DNA of 64,000 nt, taken from positions 20,049 to 84,048 of the forward strand of contig NZ_JACVPB010000008.1 of NCBI RefSeq assembly GCF_018882085.1, read 5' to 3'. The translations under genes and the position numbers were made by a program. This document shows, in pieces, positions 36,447 through 44,638 of this stretch. Under the pieces are notes generated by a model. The model was not told the origin of the DNA, did no database searches, and was given only the letters and a program-made list of their open reading frames with translations. The stretch's first letter is position 1; each line of letters opens with the position of its first letter. The DNA comes from Polynucleobacter sp. AP-Reno-20A-A9. Lineage in GTDB: Bacteria; Pseudomonadota; Gammaproteobacteria; Burkholderiales; Burkholderiaceae.

Positions 36447-36828
36447 TAAATACACCTGCAGCCCATGAGCCGTTTGGAATGGCTTCAAAAATGCTATCAG
36501 GAGTTTTTTGATCCACAACGACTTTGCCTTTGCCGCGATTACCAGTGAATACCTTGAATTCAATCGGACGATATTTTCCGGAGCTGCAATCGTATTCATT
36601 TAAACCAATAATCGAATTCACATTCTCTTTGGTTTGTGGGTCTTGACCAGGTTTTTTAAAGTCCAGCATCGACATGATCTGCGCTAGGTTGCCCTGGGTT
36701 TGCAGGGTAGCAGTATCTACGTATACGGTGGATTGATCATTCTTGCCAATATCTTGCCAGGCAGCTACGGCATTCCCGCTTATGAGTAATGCAGCTGAAG
36801 TTGCGAGCAGGGTAGTGATAGATTTCAT
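36424..36828 (-). CDS. Surface-adhesin-E-like secreted protein
   Basis: The product has 134 residues with a signal peptide (TLLATSAALLISGNAVAA). The mature part opens WQDIGKNDQSTVYVDTATLQ, the W...Y-x-D pattern of the surface-adhesin protein E family, and has a Cys pair (NEYDCSSG and NVACRSK) likely forming a disulfide. Members are small periplasmic or surface beta-proteins of unclear role. The integrative element carries a second protein of this type at 47372. Confidence 0.65.
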   Translation of the reverse strand: MKSITTLLATSAALLISGNAVAAWQDIGKNDQSTVYVDTATLQTQGNLAQIMSMLDFKKPGQDPQTKENVNSIIGLNEYDCSSGKYRPIEFKVFTGNRGKGKVVVDQKTPDSIFEAIPNGSWAAGVFNVACRSK

Positions 36829-36912
36829 GAGAATTCAGTCCTTAGTCATTGCTTTTGAGGTGTACACGCTATTTTAAACGCCTATGGCACCCAGTACCAA
36901 TATGGGGGTGGC

Positions 36913-39372
36913 TTACTTATTAACTAATTCTAGCTGGCGACTAGTCTTTTCGGGCTTCATTTGCAAAGGGAGGTACTCATTATTGGCCCACAATGAGTTC
37001 ATATTACGATAAAGCTTGCTTTGCACCCACCCAGATTGACCTGTCTGATACACAAACAGTGATTTCTCTAGATCCGCTAAATCATAGACTGTCCGTAAGC
37101 TTGGGGCCTGCAGTGTTTCGTAGGGGTTCTCGGACCCTAAAAGCTCAAGGCGTCCCACATTGACTGAAAAGCTATCCCCAGGGAAAGGCGTTTTGATGTT
37201 GAACAGGCTTCCGAGTAGCGGCACCTTGCTCAGTGGGCGATGTTCAGAGATGGCGATATGCGCCTTACCCCAGGCCCAAGTCTTGGGATCGTTGCCATAT
37301 TCTTTGCTTAAGTAATCCAAGGCTTTATCAAGCGCCTTGTTGGATGACTCTTGGCAGGATTCAATCTGCTCGGTTTTGGGATCATCACACCAAGGGCTGT
37401 TGGGATTTTTCACTTGCAGAATCAGTGGAGCGCGGTAGTTTCGTGCCCCATAATTTTCAGTAAACATATAACTTAATCTAGAGAAGAGATTACGTGTTAA
37501 TTGGTCTGCCCAGGCATTGAATAGGAGTGCACCTGCGCTATCCACTTTCATATTGCCGTCAAAACTTTTGCCAACTGCCATTGCTTGTGCACTCAAGGGA
37601 TGGGAGCTTTGACTGGTCTTGAATAACTCTAATAAAGGCGTTGCCCCAAGCGACAGGGTATCGCCCTGCATGGTTCTCATATCATCAGCAGAGTGAATAT
37701 TTTTTGATTTGATGAGATCAACAATGCGGTCATAGCGTGTTGGTAAGTCCCAGTCACCCGTTAAAGGATTGGGATCATTGGCCGCAATAACTTTTTGATT
37801 GGCTGTCGCTATCCAACCTTGTTCAGGGTTGTTGCTGGAGGGGAGTTGTTCGAAGGGTACATAGCCATTCCAGTCATACTGCCGTTCCCAGCCGGGCGCT
37901 GGAGCTACGCCATAGAGACCGTGATGCAGAATTCTTTTGGGAGCTACTCCAGCAGCCTGATAGGCAATATTGCCTTCGGTATCTGCCATTACTACGTTTT
38001 GCATTGGAGCGTAATTTTTTCGTAGCGCTTGCTTGAGTTGACCGAGATCAGCTGCGCGATTCATATCCAATAAACCGGCAACGGATTGGTTTTCAACGTC
38101 GAGCGCTGTCCAGCGCAAGGCAAGAGCAAAACGATTCGTATCAATCGTGCGCTTGGCTTTTGCATAGGAATCAGAGATGACAGGACCATGTCGAGTTTCT
38201 TTAACTAAGAAAGTCAGCGATGGAGATCCTTTGATATCAATAATCTCTTGATGCACTTTGAATGGCAGTGGCCCATCAGGACCTCGATACATACCCGGAT
38301 TCTTAGAGTCAATTTGCTCAATGTATAAATCTTGAACATCGGGTCCGGTATTGGTAAAACTCCATGCAAACTTATCTGTTCTGCCCAAAACAACCGCAGG
38401 TATTCCTGGGAGAGTTCCACCAATCACATTCAAGCCAGGGGCATCCAGATGGGCAAAGTACCAGATGGCAGGAGCTGACAGCCCAAGATGAGGGTCATTA
38501 GCTAACAATGGCTTGCCAGAAGTGCTTAGCTTGCCGCTCAAGGCCCAGTTATTGGAGCCGATGCCATCCCTTGCCCCCATTTGATCCAGTTGGCCCAACT
38601 CCGTTGCAGGTAAGTTCTGAGGCTTGCTTTCTGCTGGACCAGGAGCAAGATTAAAAACCTTCAACTCTCTATACAGCCTAGAAAAATCCATATTACTGAC
38701 GGGTTCACCGGCTTCATATGGCGGCACTACCTCCCAAACTTGTTTAGTCGTGAGGTATTGCGATAACTCAAGTCGTTGTAATTCTTTCTGCCAATTTCCG
38801 CCCAAGTCATAAGCCATCATGAGCATCCAAGCGACGCTGTCTGTTGGTGACCAATGACCTGGTTTTGAGCCTGTTAAGAAATACTCCACTGGAAGAGCCC
38901 AGCCTAATTGTGCATTGCCAGCATTGACGCCGTCGGCATATGCTTGCAATAGCCGCTTGGCGGAAACAGGGTAGCGATCAAATTGACGTTCAGCTGCACG
39001 CTTGATGCCTAGCGTACGCACAAAGCGATCAATTTTTACAGTGTCATTACCCAGGATTTCTGAAAGCCGACCGCTAGCAATGCGTCGATTCATTTCCATT
39101 TGCCAGGAGCGCTCACTAGCATGAAGGTAGCCTAAGGCAAAGTAGGCATCTGCCTGGCTTTTTGCATTGATATGCGGAATATCAGATGCATCAAAGGTAA
39201 TGGCAACTGACTCGCCCAGACTTTTAATCGTACGCTTGCCTGAGATATTGGATTGGGCGGAATAAAAATAGGCAAGAGTGACTGCTAAACCAATGATGAG
39301 ACAGACCCCTATTAGCAATAGGCCAGCCCGCATAAGTTTCCCAAGTCCCGATGATTTTGCCGGTAAATTCAT
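36913..39372 (-). CDS. Penicillin acylase family (Ntn) hydrolase
   Basis: This 819-residue precursor has an N-terminal hydrophobic segment (about 15-36), an alpha part, a spacer and the beta chain that starts at Ser273 in GIGSNNWALSG. SerNNW is the processing site and nucleophile of the family. ANDPHLGLSAPAIWY and WSFTNTGPDVQDLY are further conserved stretches. Members include penicillin G acylase and acyl-homoserine-lactone acylases; the natural substrate here is unknown. It would act in the periplasm. It is a single-gene unit, with 135 bases separating its start from the tRNA-Leu gene. Confidence 0.87.
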   Translation of the reverse strand: MNLPAKSSGLGKLMRAGLLLIGVCLIIGLAVTLAYFYSAQSNISGKRTIKSLGESVAITFDASDIPHINAKSQADAYFALGYLHASERSWQMEMNRRIASGRLSEILGNDTVKIDRFVRTLGIKRAAERQFDRYPVSAKRLLQAYADGVNAGNAQLGWALPVEYFLTGSKPGHWSPTDSVAWMLMMAYDLGGNWQKELQRLELSQYLTTKQVWEVVPPYEAGEPVSNMDFSRLYRELKVFNLAPGPAESKPQNLPATELGQLDQMGARDGIGSNNWALSGKLSTSGKPLLANDPHLGLSAPAIWYFAHLDAPGLNVIGGTLPGIPAVVLGRTDKFAWSFTNTGPDVQDLYIEQIDSKNPGMYRGPDGPLPFKVHQEIIDIKGSPSLTFLVKETRHGPVISDSYAKAKRTIDTNRFALALRWTALDVENQSVAGLLDMNRAADLGQLKQALRKNYAPMQNVVMADTEGNIAYQAAGVAPKRILHHGLYGVAPAPGWERQYDWNGYVPFEQLPSSNNPEQGWIATANQKVIAANDPNPLTGDWDLPTRYDRIVDLIKSKNIHSADDMRTMQGDTLSLGATPLLELFKTSQSSHPLSAQAMAVGKSFDGNMKVDSAGALLFNAWADQLTRNLFSRLSYMFTENYGARNYRAPLILQVKNPNSPWCDDPKTEQIESCQESSNKALDKALDYLSKEYGNDPKTWAWGKAHIAISEHRPLSKVPLLGSLFNIKTPFPGDSFSVNVGRLELLGSENPYETLQAPSLRTVYDLADLEKSLFVYQTGQSGWVQSKLYRNMNSLWANNEYLPLQMKPEKTSRQLELVNK

Positions 39373-39507
39373 GGATATATTTTAGATGTTTTATCCAGCG
39401 CACCCTTGGGTGGCGGGGTAAAAGGGGCTCTAGGTGCTTGTATTGGGCTTGCGTGCTAAAATTTCGCTTGTCTTGATTTATTTAGCACGGCTTTATTGTT
39501 GATGCGA

Positions 39508-39596
39508 GCCCGAGTGGTGAAATCGGTAGACACAGCAGATTTAAAATCTGCCGACTCAAAAAAGTCGTGCCGGTTCGATTCCGGCCTCGGGCACCA
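39508..39596 (+). tRNA. tRNA-Leu (anticodon TAA)
   Basis: Acceptor arms gcccgag (39508-39514) and ctcgggc (39586-39592) pair fully, followed by discriminator A and CCA. The anticodon stem gcaga/tctgc closes the loop tttaaaa, giving anticodon TAA. A long variable arm and the T-arm ggttcgattcc fit a type II leucine tRNA. The 3' end is the insertion target of the element that follows and is restored by it, so the tRNA stays intact. Confidence 0.97.
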
Positions 39597-39597
39597 A
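39583..39597 (+). repeat. Left attachment core (attL) in tRNA-Leu 3' end
   Basis: GGCCTCGGGCACCAA spans the T-arm and acceptor end with CCA of tRNA-Leu. The same 15 bases recur at 48132-48146, and the flanking bases differ on both sides. This is the expected core of site-specific insertion into a tRNA gene by the adjacent integrase. Confidence 0.9.
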
Positions 39598-39653
39598 GTT
39601 TGATAGCACCACCCTTGCAGCATAATGCTTGGCGGTTACCTCAGAGTTTTCTA

Positions 39654-39672
39654 TTAGATACTTTTTAGATAC
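39654..39672 (+). repeat. Left arm-type repeats TTAGATAC
   Basis: TTAGATAC occurs at 39654-39661 and again at 39665-39672, 11 bases apart, which is one helical turn. Copies of the same motif lie inside the right end of the element at 48019-48057, in the same orientation. They fit integrase arm-binding sites. The first integrase codon follows 15 bases later, so bound integrase could also repress its own gene. Confidence 0.65.
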
Positions 39673-39687
39673 TTTAGAGGTTAGACT

Positions 39688-41013
39688 GTGCTTATTCTCC
39701 AAACGCAACAATTCACCGTGAAGACTAAATACCTAGTAAATAACAACGGAACACTCATGTTCCAGCGGCGCATCCCTCTGGGGCTGCGTAAGTTCTTTCA
39801 GGATAAGCAACATATCCGGATCAAGCTGACGGGCAAGCAGAGTTCTATGGTTGCTGAGGTTATGCGCCACGCTAGGGATACGGATGCAATGTTCAATGAC
39901 CTGCGCAGTAAGTCTGGTATTGATCGCACTGAGGCCGAGGCCGAGGCTATGCTTGCTTACTACGGGCTGCGGCCCGGTAGCGGTAACGAAAAAGCAAGAC
40001 CGCTAAACGGCTACGATGAGTACCCACAGCTAATAGACTTCAATGAGTATCTAACCTATCGAAAAGATAGGGGCGCGTTAACGGATGCGGATGAGTTAGC
40101 TAGGACGCTTCTTACTAAGCCAATGCCATTGATGCTGTCGAGGTGTTTAGATGTTTACTTTGCCAATCACGCCAAGGGTACCAAGGCTAAATTTAGATCT
40201 GATACCCAAAAGCATTTCAAGCATATTTTTGATGTTTGTGGTGATGTTGGGGTGGTTAATCTCACTCGAGCGGATGCGAAGAAGTACATAACTGCACGTT
40301 GCGCCAAAGTTTCGACTAACTCGGTTTCCAGAGAGATTAGTACGATTAGGGCCGTCTTGAATGTGGTTATTCGAGAGTTGGAGCTTCGGATTGACAATCC
40401 ATTCTTATCGTTAGTAATTCCTGATCTCGGAAAAGATGCAAAGGTTAGGGAGCCATTCACAAATGATGAGGTCAAGAAAATCATTGCCGCCTGCTTAGAT
40501 AGTCCAAATGATCCCAAGGTAATTCTGCTTTTGTGCACTTTAACTGGTGCAAGACTCAGTGAGATTGCGGGCCTTCGGAGGCAAGATGTTGCTCTTGACG
40601 GGGACATACCGCATATCGACCTAATTGAATACAACGAGCGGACACTAAAAACAAAAAATAGTAAACGAGCCGTCCCTTTAATGGCGCTGGCGATTGGAGT
40701 GTTGAGTGCCCATTTGGCTAGCCACTCTGATGATATGGTTTTTCCGCGCTATAACGACGGCACTGAAGTAAATGGGACTAACGCCTCATCGACGATTGTT
40801 GGGTTTATTAAGCGCCTAGGCATTAAAGATAAGACCCTTCACAATGCACGACACACGATGCGCGATTTACTAAGGCATGCAGATATTCCCCCTCATATTA
40901 TTGATGCAATTGGTGGATGGGGCAGCAATAGTGTGGGCGAGTCATATGGTCGAGGGTACTCATTGAAACAAAAATTAGATGCCTTGAATGCTGCCTTGGC
41001 ACCAGTTTTGTAA
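39688..41013 (+). CDS. Tyrosine recombinase (site-specific integrase)
   Basis: The integrase has 441 residues from a GTG at 39688 with AGAGG 8 bases upstream. An N-terminal arm-binding region (about 1-75) and SAM-like core domain (about 145-245) precede the catalytic domain. Catalytic residues fit Arg289 (GARLSEIAGL), Lys323 (LKTKNSKRAVPL), His385-Arg388 (HNAR), Trp411 (GGWGSNS) and Tyr420 (GESYGRGY); the Trp-Tyr distance of 9 is canonical. It sits next to attL, reading away from the tRNA, the usual layout for tRNA-integrated islands. No excisionase is recognised nearby. Confidence 0.93.
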   Translation: MLILQTQQFTVKTKYLVNNNGTLMFQRRIPLGLRKFFQDKQHIRIKLTGKQSSMVAEVMRHARDTDAMFNDLRSKSGIDRTEAEAEAMLAYYGLRPGSGNEKARPLNGYDEYPQLIDFNEYLTYRKDRGALTDADELARTLLTKPMPLMLSRCLDVYFANHAKGTKAKFRSDTQKHFKHIFDVCGDVGVVNLTRADAKKYITARCAKVSTNSVSREISTIRAVLNVVIRELELRIDNPFLSLVIPDLGKDAKVREPFTNDEVKKIIAACLDSPNDPKVILLLCTLTGARLSEIAGLRRQDVALDGDIPHIDLIEYNERTLKTKNSKRAVPLMALAIGVLSAHLASHSDDMVFPRYNDGTEVNGTNASSTIVGFIKRLGIKDKTLHNARHTMRDLLRHADIPPHIIDAIGGWGSNSVGESYGRGYSLKQKLDALNAALAPVL

Positions 41014-41136
41014 ATGAAGCTCATCGGCTATTTTTTGCTGCTATGTGGAGCTCTAGTTATTCAAGATTCGGGTGCTTTTTTCACTGGACTTACATTCTTA
41101 TTTGTAGGGTTCGGCTTAATTATTTTTCAAAGCTAG
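41014..41136 (+). CDS. 40-residue membrane peptide directly behind the integrase
   Basis: The ATG follows the integrase TAA without a gap. The 40-residue product is almost wholly hydrophobic: MKLIGYFLLLCGALVI, a polar turn QDSG, then AFFTGLTFLFVGFGLIIF and a short QS tail. This gives two short transmembrane helices in a hairpin. It resembles small phage or plasmid membrane peptides, but I recognise no family. Position directly after the integrase suggests expression by re-initiation on the integrase mRNA. Confidence 0.5.
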   Translation: MKLIGYFLLLCGALVIQDSGAFFTGLTFLFVGFGLIIFQS

Positions 41137-41249
41137 GGCTAGATTTCAATTAATTTGCGTATTAGTAAGGTTGAAGAATTTTTTTGTGCCTAATTGTTCA
41201 TTTTGTAGGTCGAATTCGCAAAAAAAGCGCATTAACATACGTAGGATGG

Positions 41250-41480
41250 TTATGTCGGTAGGTTGGGCCGACTAAAAATAAGTCTCCAACTGAAAGCAGT
41301 CTAAAACGAGTAGTAAGGCGGGGCTCCTAAAAATAATGCTGGCTATAGGTCGTGAGGTCTAGCATTAAGCCCAAGGAAAAGCCGTGTTAGGTCGAGTGGA
41401 ATCGAAGTAGGCCAAAGCATAGCGTAATGCCGTGATCTTGAAAGATACATAGTGAGTAGTAGGACAGGCTGCTCACCACG
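41250..41480 (+). ncRNA. Candidate structured RNA leader upstream of the replication gene
   Basis: The 412-base gap 41137-41548 has no credible frame but many exact pairings. GTCGG/CCGAC pair at 41254-41258 and 41268-41272, and its loop GTTGG (41262-41266) can pair with CCAAC (41286-41290) as a pseudoknot. GGGCT/AGCCC (41321-41325 and 41368-41372) enclose TAATGCTGG/TCTAGCATTA-type pairing at 41334-41342 and 41359-41367. GCAT/ATGC pairs near 41417-41430. GTGAGTAG/CTGCTCAC (41452-41459 and 41469-41476) close a 9-base loop. It could be a replication-control or immunity RNA. I matched it to no known family. Confidence 0.5.
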
Positions 41481-41548
41481 AAACTAGCAATTACAAAAAA
41501 CATCCACATCCGCTTCACGACTTCAATTATTGATTGAAGGATGTACTG

Positions 41549-43480
41549 ATGACACAAACTGTCCAAAAGGTTGAGCTTTGCCTTGACAAAATTCCAGCAA
41601 CACTTAAAGAATTGCCATGCTGGAGGCCATTTAAACTAACCCCGCCCGCTAAAGTAGGCGATAAGCCCGGCAAGGTGCCCTTAAACGCACATACCCTCAG
41701 ACCAAGCAATAACACTCGTAATACCAAAGACTGCACATCCTTTGAATTAGCTAAAGCATCACTCCTTAATGAACTTAAGCGAAGTCCAGAGCAGCGCCAA
41801 TTTCACGGCATCGGAATGAGCCTTACGGGGGCTAACGATTTATTAGTGGTTGATCTGGATAAGGTGATTTTGGAGGATGGGTCGATTAAACCCCATGCTA
41901 AAGAAATATTGGAGACCATTCCCGGATTTGTGGAGCGCAGTATCAGTGGTACTGGGTTTCATATCTTCACTAAGAGCGCTGATTGGGAGAGCGGCAATCA
42001 ATCTAATCATGAGCTTGGTGTTGAAATCTTTCGGGAAGGTAGATATATCGCCATTACTGGCGATGAGGACAGATCTTTTAGCAAACCTATTCCGAGTGTT
42101 TCCGTATCCGCCGAAATACTAAAGCGGTATCTTCGTCCCAATCCTAAGCAGTCCGATTTTGACACGTATAAACCGGCCGATCCAGCATGGACTATTGAGC
42201 GAATTGAGTCGGAGTTGCTGAGCTTCTTTCCAAGTGAGTTGGACTACGGTACATGGTTGGAAATTGGGATGGCTTTACATCACCAAACCAATGGTTCAGC
42301 GGAGGGTTATGAATGTTTTGATAGGTTGAGTTCGCGTGGCACCAATTACCCGGCGGGCAATGAAAAAACTACTCACGACAAATGGTGTTCGTTTGGAAAG
42401 AGTTCAGGTAAGGATGTAAAGACAGTAGGCACTTTAATTCATTTGCGGCAAATGTTTGAACAGCAAAGACTTTATCAACGTAGTACGACAGAGCCATTAC
42501 TTTCTAAAATTGGGGATGCTAGAAAACAAATTAAGAAGATTGATTGGCTTGTTGAGGGCATGATCAAGCAGCAGTCCTTGGTGATGTTCGGTGGAATGCC
42601 TTCTGGCGGTAAGACCTACTTGGCGGTTGAGTTAATGCTGAGTGTTGCCTCTGGAAAACCTTTTTTGGGTCAGCATACCGTCAAGCAGGGCGACGCTGTA
42701 TTTATCGCATGTGAAGGTAGGGATAGCGTTTTAAGAAGAGTGGGCGCATGGAATCACCTTAAAAATGGCGGCATAGATGTTGATGCGGCATATATCTCAA
42801 GCAGGGAAATTGTTGTTACTGCGCCGGAAAAATCTGATACTAGTATTGAGCAGTATGTTCGAGCAATGGAAGCTGCTGGAATATATCCCAGAGTGTTTTT
42901 TATCGACACCATGAATTATTCGCTTGGCTCCGCCAAAGAGAATGATGCCAATGATATGACCGAGTACTTTCTCAGAATTGCTAATGGATTAATTGCAAGG
43001 TTTGGTTGCACTGCTGTGTTGCTGCACCACACCAGTAAAGATGGTGCAGACATTCGTGGCTCATCTACTATCCGCGGCGCCTTAGATTCTTTATTTTTAG
43101 TTAGTCGTGATTCAGCGGGGATATTCGCTGTGAAAAATGACAAACATAAAGATCGAGACAAGTTAGAGCCGTTTTATTTGGAGGGTCGACAAATTGAGTT
43201 TGAGCTCCCAGATGGCTCCATGGAATCCAATATCGCCCTTTATCCGACAGAGAAGAAGGTCACTGCGTCAGGGTCGATTTACCAACAAAAGGCTCTTGAA
43301 TTGCTGGAAAGGGAGGTTGATATTGGAGGCGCCATGATTAAAAAGGATCTGTTGGCACTGATTGATTACCGAACCAACAATGCTGCTCGGGACATTTTTA
43401 CGCCACTAGAGGAGGGTGGGTTTATTGAAACCAATAAGACCCAAGTAACCCTTCTAAAAACAAGCGACTTCTACGTTTGA
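41549..43480 (+). CDS. PrimPol - PriCT_2 - RepA-like helicase replication protein
   Basis: The protein has 643 residues from the ATG at 41549, with AAGGA 8 bases upstream; a TTG five codons earlier overlaps that ribosome site. The N-terminal domain (about 10-200) has primase-polymerase motifs: DLD at 102-104, SISGTGFH ending at His138 and GVEIFREGRYIAITG. A PriCT_2-type linker follows (about 210-305, FPSELDYGTWLEIGMALHH). The C-terminal part (about 330-520) is a RepA/AAA_25 helicase with Walker A GGMPSGGKT (348-356), Walker B VFFID (449-453) and LLHHTSKDGADIRGSSTIRG. It probably primes and unwinds the excised element, as P4 alpha does by a different protein. Confidence 0.85.
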   Translation: MTQTVQKVELCLDKIPATLKELPCWRPFKLTPPAKVGDKPGKVPLNAHTLRPSNNTRNTKDCTSFELAKASLLNELKRSPEQRQFHGIGMSLTGANDLLVVDLDKVILEDGSIKPHAKEILETIPGFVERSISGTGFHIFTKSADWESGNQSNHELGVEIFREGRYIAITGDEDRSFSKPIPSVSVSAEILKRYLRPNPKQSDFDTYKPADPAWTIERIESELLSFFPSELDYGTWLEIGMALHHQTNGSAEGYECFDRLSSRGTNYPAGNEKTTHDKWCSFGKSSGKDVKTVGTLIHLRQMFEQQRLYQRSTTEPLLSKIGDARKQIKKIDWLVEGMIKQQSLVMFGGMPSGGKTYLAVELMLSVASGKPFLGQHTVKQGDAVFIACEGRDSVLRRVGAWNHLKNGGIDVDAAYISSREIVVTAPEKSDTSIEQYVRAMEAAGIYPRVFFIDTMNYSLGSAKENDANDMTEYFLRIANGLIARFGCTAVLLHHTSKDGADIRGSSTIRGALDSLFLVSRDSAGIFAVKNDKHKDRDKLEPFYLEGRQIEFELPDGSMESNIALYPTEKKVTASGSIYQQKALELLEREVDIGGAMIKKDLLALIDYRTNNAARDIFTPLEEGGFIETNKTQVTLLKTSDFYV

Positions 43481-43613
43481 GGCTTTGCCTCAACTCTTCT
43501 TCAACCCCAGACTACGTCTGGGGGTTTGAAGAGAAGAGATGAATTGATGGTTCTCTTCATTTTGCATACGAAGACTTCGTGAAGACTTAATTGAAGAGTT
43601 CATTTAATGAACT
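43477..43613 (+). promoter_or_regulatory. Chain of four hairpins between the replication gene and the next gene
   Basis: Four inverted repeats fill the 140-base gap. TTGAGGC/GCCTCAA (43477-43493) spans the stop codon. A long stem at 43494-43538 contains CCCCAGAC/GTCTGGGG around a 3-base loop and continues to about 19 pairs with small bulges. ACGAAGACTTCGT (43568-43580) is a palindrome. AGTTCAT/ATGAACT (43597-43613) ends just before the ribosome site of the next gene. No T-run follows, so these look like processing, stability or control elements rather than a simple terminator. Confidence 0.6.
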
Positions 43614-43624
43614 AAGGAATGAAC

Positions 43625-43873
43625 ATGCAACATAACAATCCCATTATTGAATTAACTTTGGAAAAAACAACGCAGCTACGGCAAATATGGATTTCACATG
43701 GGCAAGAATTGCGCCCTGAGGACTTTACCTTTGGTAAGGTCAAACTCAGTAGACCCCAAGCCAAGCTCACCAAGAATCAGATATACCGAATGATGATGAC
43801 CTTGGCTGAGACTGGGTATGACGCGATCCCAGAGTGGATGCTGGAGATAACAGATCCGCAGGAGGCCAAATGA
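43625..43873 (+). CDS. Small element protein of unknown function
   Basis: The product has 82 residues from the ATG at 43625, which suits the AAGGA at 43614; the ATG at 43619 is too close to it. The chain is mostly polar with likely helices (LEKTTQLRQIWISHGQELRPEDF, KLTKNQIYRMMMTLAET). It lies downstream of the four hairpins and overlaps the next gene by 4 bases. A DNA-associated role (accessory replication or excision) is a guess from position; no family recognised. Confidence 0.55.
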   Translation: MQHNNPIIELTLEKTTQLRQIWISHGQELRPEDFTFGKVKLSRPQAKLTKNQIYRMMMTLAETGYDAIPEWMLEITDPQEAK

Positions 43874-44163
43874 GTAAAATTAACTGCCCTCGGTATCAAA
43901 GATGCAGCGCTGCAATCTGCCCTCTATGGCGCCCTGTGTTGGCTCAAAGAATGCTGAAAGGTGAACGTGTTTGTGGCGTCCTGCTTGAATATCAAAAACC
44001 TCAATCTAAAGCCTTTTTAACTACCCACTACGGCACTGAGTTAGTTGGGGTAATGGCACGGGCTACCGATCAGATAAAAGCCCATGGCGGGTACCTTCTT
44101 CGCTCAGCCCTAACCCGAGCTGCTAGCACGGGAACAAGGTTGACGCTAATGGACTTCGGTTAG
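43870..44163 (+). CDS. Small Cys-rich element protein of unknown function
   Basis: The product has 97 residues from the ATG at 43870, overlapping the previous TGA. The N-terminus carries Cys6, Cys12 and Cys17 (NCPRYQRCSAAICPLW), with another Cys near 36 (GERVCGV). That spacing could hold a zinc ion. The C-terminal half is likely helical and basic (LLRSALTRAASTGTRL). It is the last gene of the replication-gene transcript before two strong hairpins. No named family recognised. Confidence 0.55.
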   Translation: MSKINCPRYQRCSAAICPLWRPVLAQRMLKGERVCGVLLEYQKPQSKAFLTTHYGTELVGVMARATDQIKAHGGYLLRSALTRAASTGTRLTLMDFG

Positions 44164-44167
44164 GGTG

Positions 44168-44228
44168 CTACGCGGTCGCGTAGGGGCTAGGTCGGGGTTG
44201 GACTGTATTTTTTGATGCCCAACTCCGA
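44168..44228 (+). terminator. Two hairpins after the small element genes
   Basis: CTACGCG/CGCGTAG pair at 44168-44183 around a 2-base gap. A second stem pairs TCGGGGTTGG (44192-44201) with CCAACTCCGA (44219-44228), with one G-T pair and a 17-base loop that contains a T-run. They lie directly after the stop at 44163. The first stem is a plausible end of the replication transcript, though the T-run is not in the classic position. Confidence 0.4.
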
Positions 44229-44359
44229 TTGTTAACAAAGCTGTACATTTTCATCACCCGTAGAGCTAAGCATGTTCTTAAAAGTGTATGAACTATCCCT
44301 TCATTAAATCAAGTCACAAAACCCAACAACAAAAAACACTCAATCAATTAGGGGAAAAT

Positions 44360-44638
44360 ATGGCAAAAAGACGTAGTAAAAAGCGAAATTACTTAACTAT
44401 GGACGTTGAACTTGCGGAATTAGCGTATGTATTGCACGGAAACGCTAACCGTCTTAGATCTACTGCAGCGCACATTAATATCACAGCAGCTTTCCGAATG
44501 CAGCTACTTAGAATGGAGCAGCGGATGGCAAAGCTCGCCAGAAGTCTGGGCATTGAGCTTGATCAGCCCAATGAAGATGCATTTTTATCCAAGGAATGTA
44601 CTGAGAAGCTAGGAGATCAGTTGGGACTATTCCGCTAA
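44360..44638 (+). CDS. Small basic element protein
   Basis: The product has 92 residues from the ATG at 44360, which has AGGGGA 8 bases upstream; an in-frame ATG at 44288 lacks a ribosome site. The N-terminus is strongly basic (MAKRRSKKRN), then mostly helical sequence with a repeated Met/Leu/Arg pattern (FRMQLLRMEQRMAKLARSLGIEL). It could bind nucleic acid. The 3' end overlaps the convergent repressor gene by 12 bases. No family recognised. Confidence 0.5.
   Translation: MAKRRSKKRNYLTMDVELAELAYVLHGNANRLRSTAAHINITAAFRMQLLRMEQRMAKLARSLGIELDQPNEDAFLSKECTEKLGDQLGLFR

Noticed and set aside
36447..36599. 51-residue N-terminal extension of the Ala/Thr-rich lipoprotein
   Set aside because: It overlaps the upstream coding region on the same strand and would bury the lipoprotein signal.
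41250..41480. Group II intron, retron or RNase P/tmRNA identity for the structured region
   Set aside because: No reverse transcriptase is nearby, and I see none of the conserved cores of RNase P RNA or tmRNA. Left as an unclassified RNA candidate.
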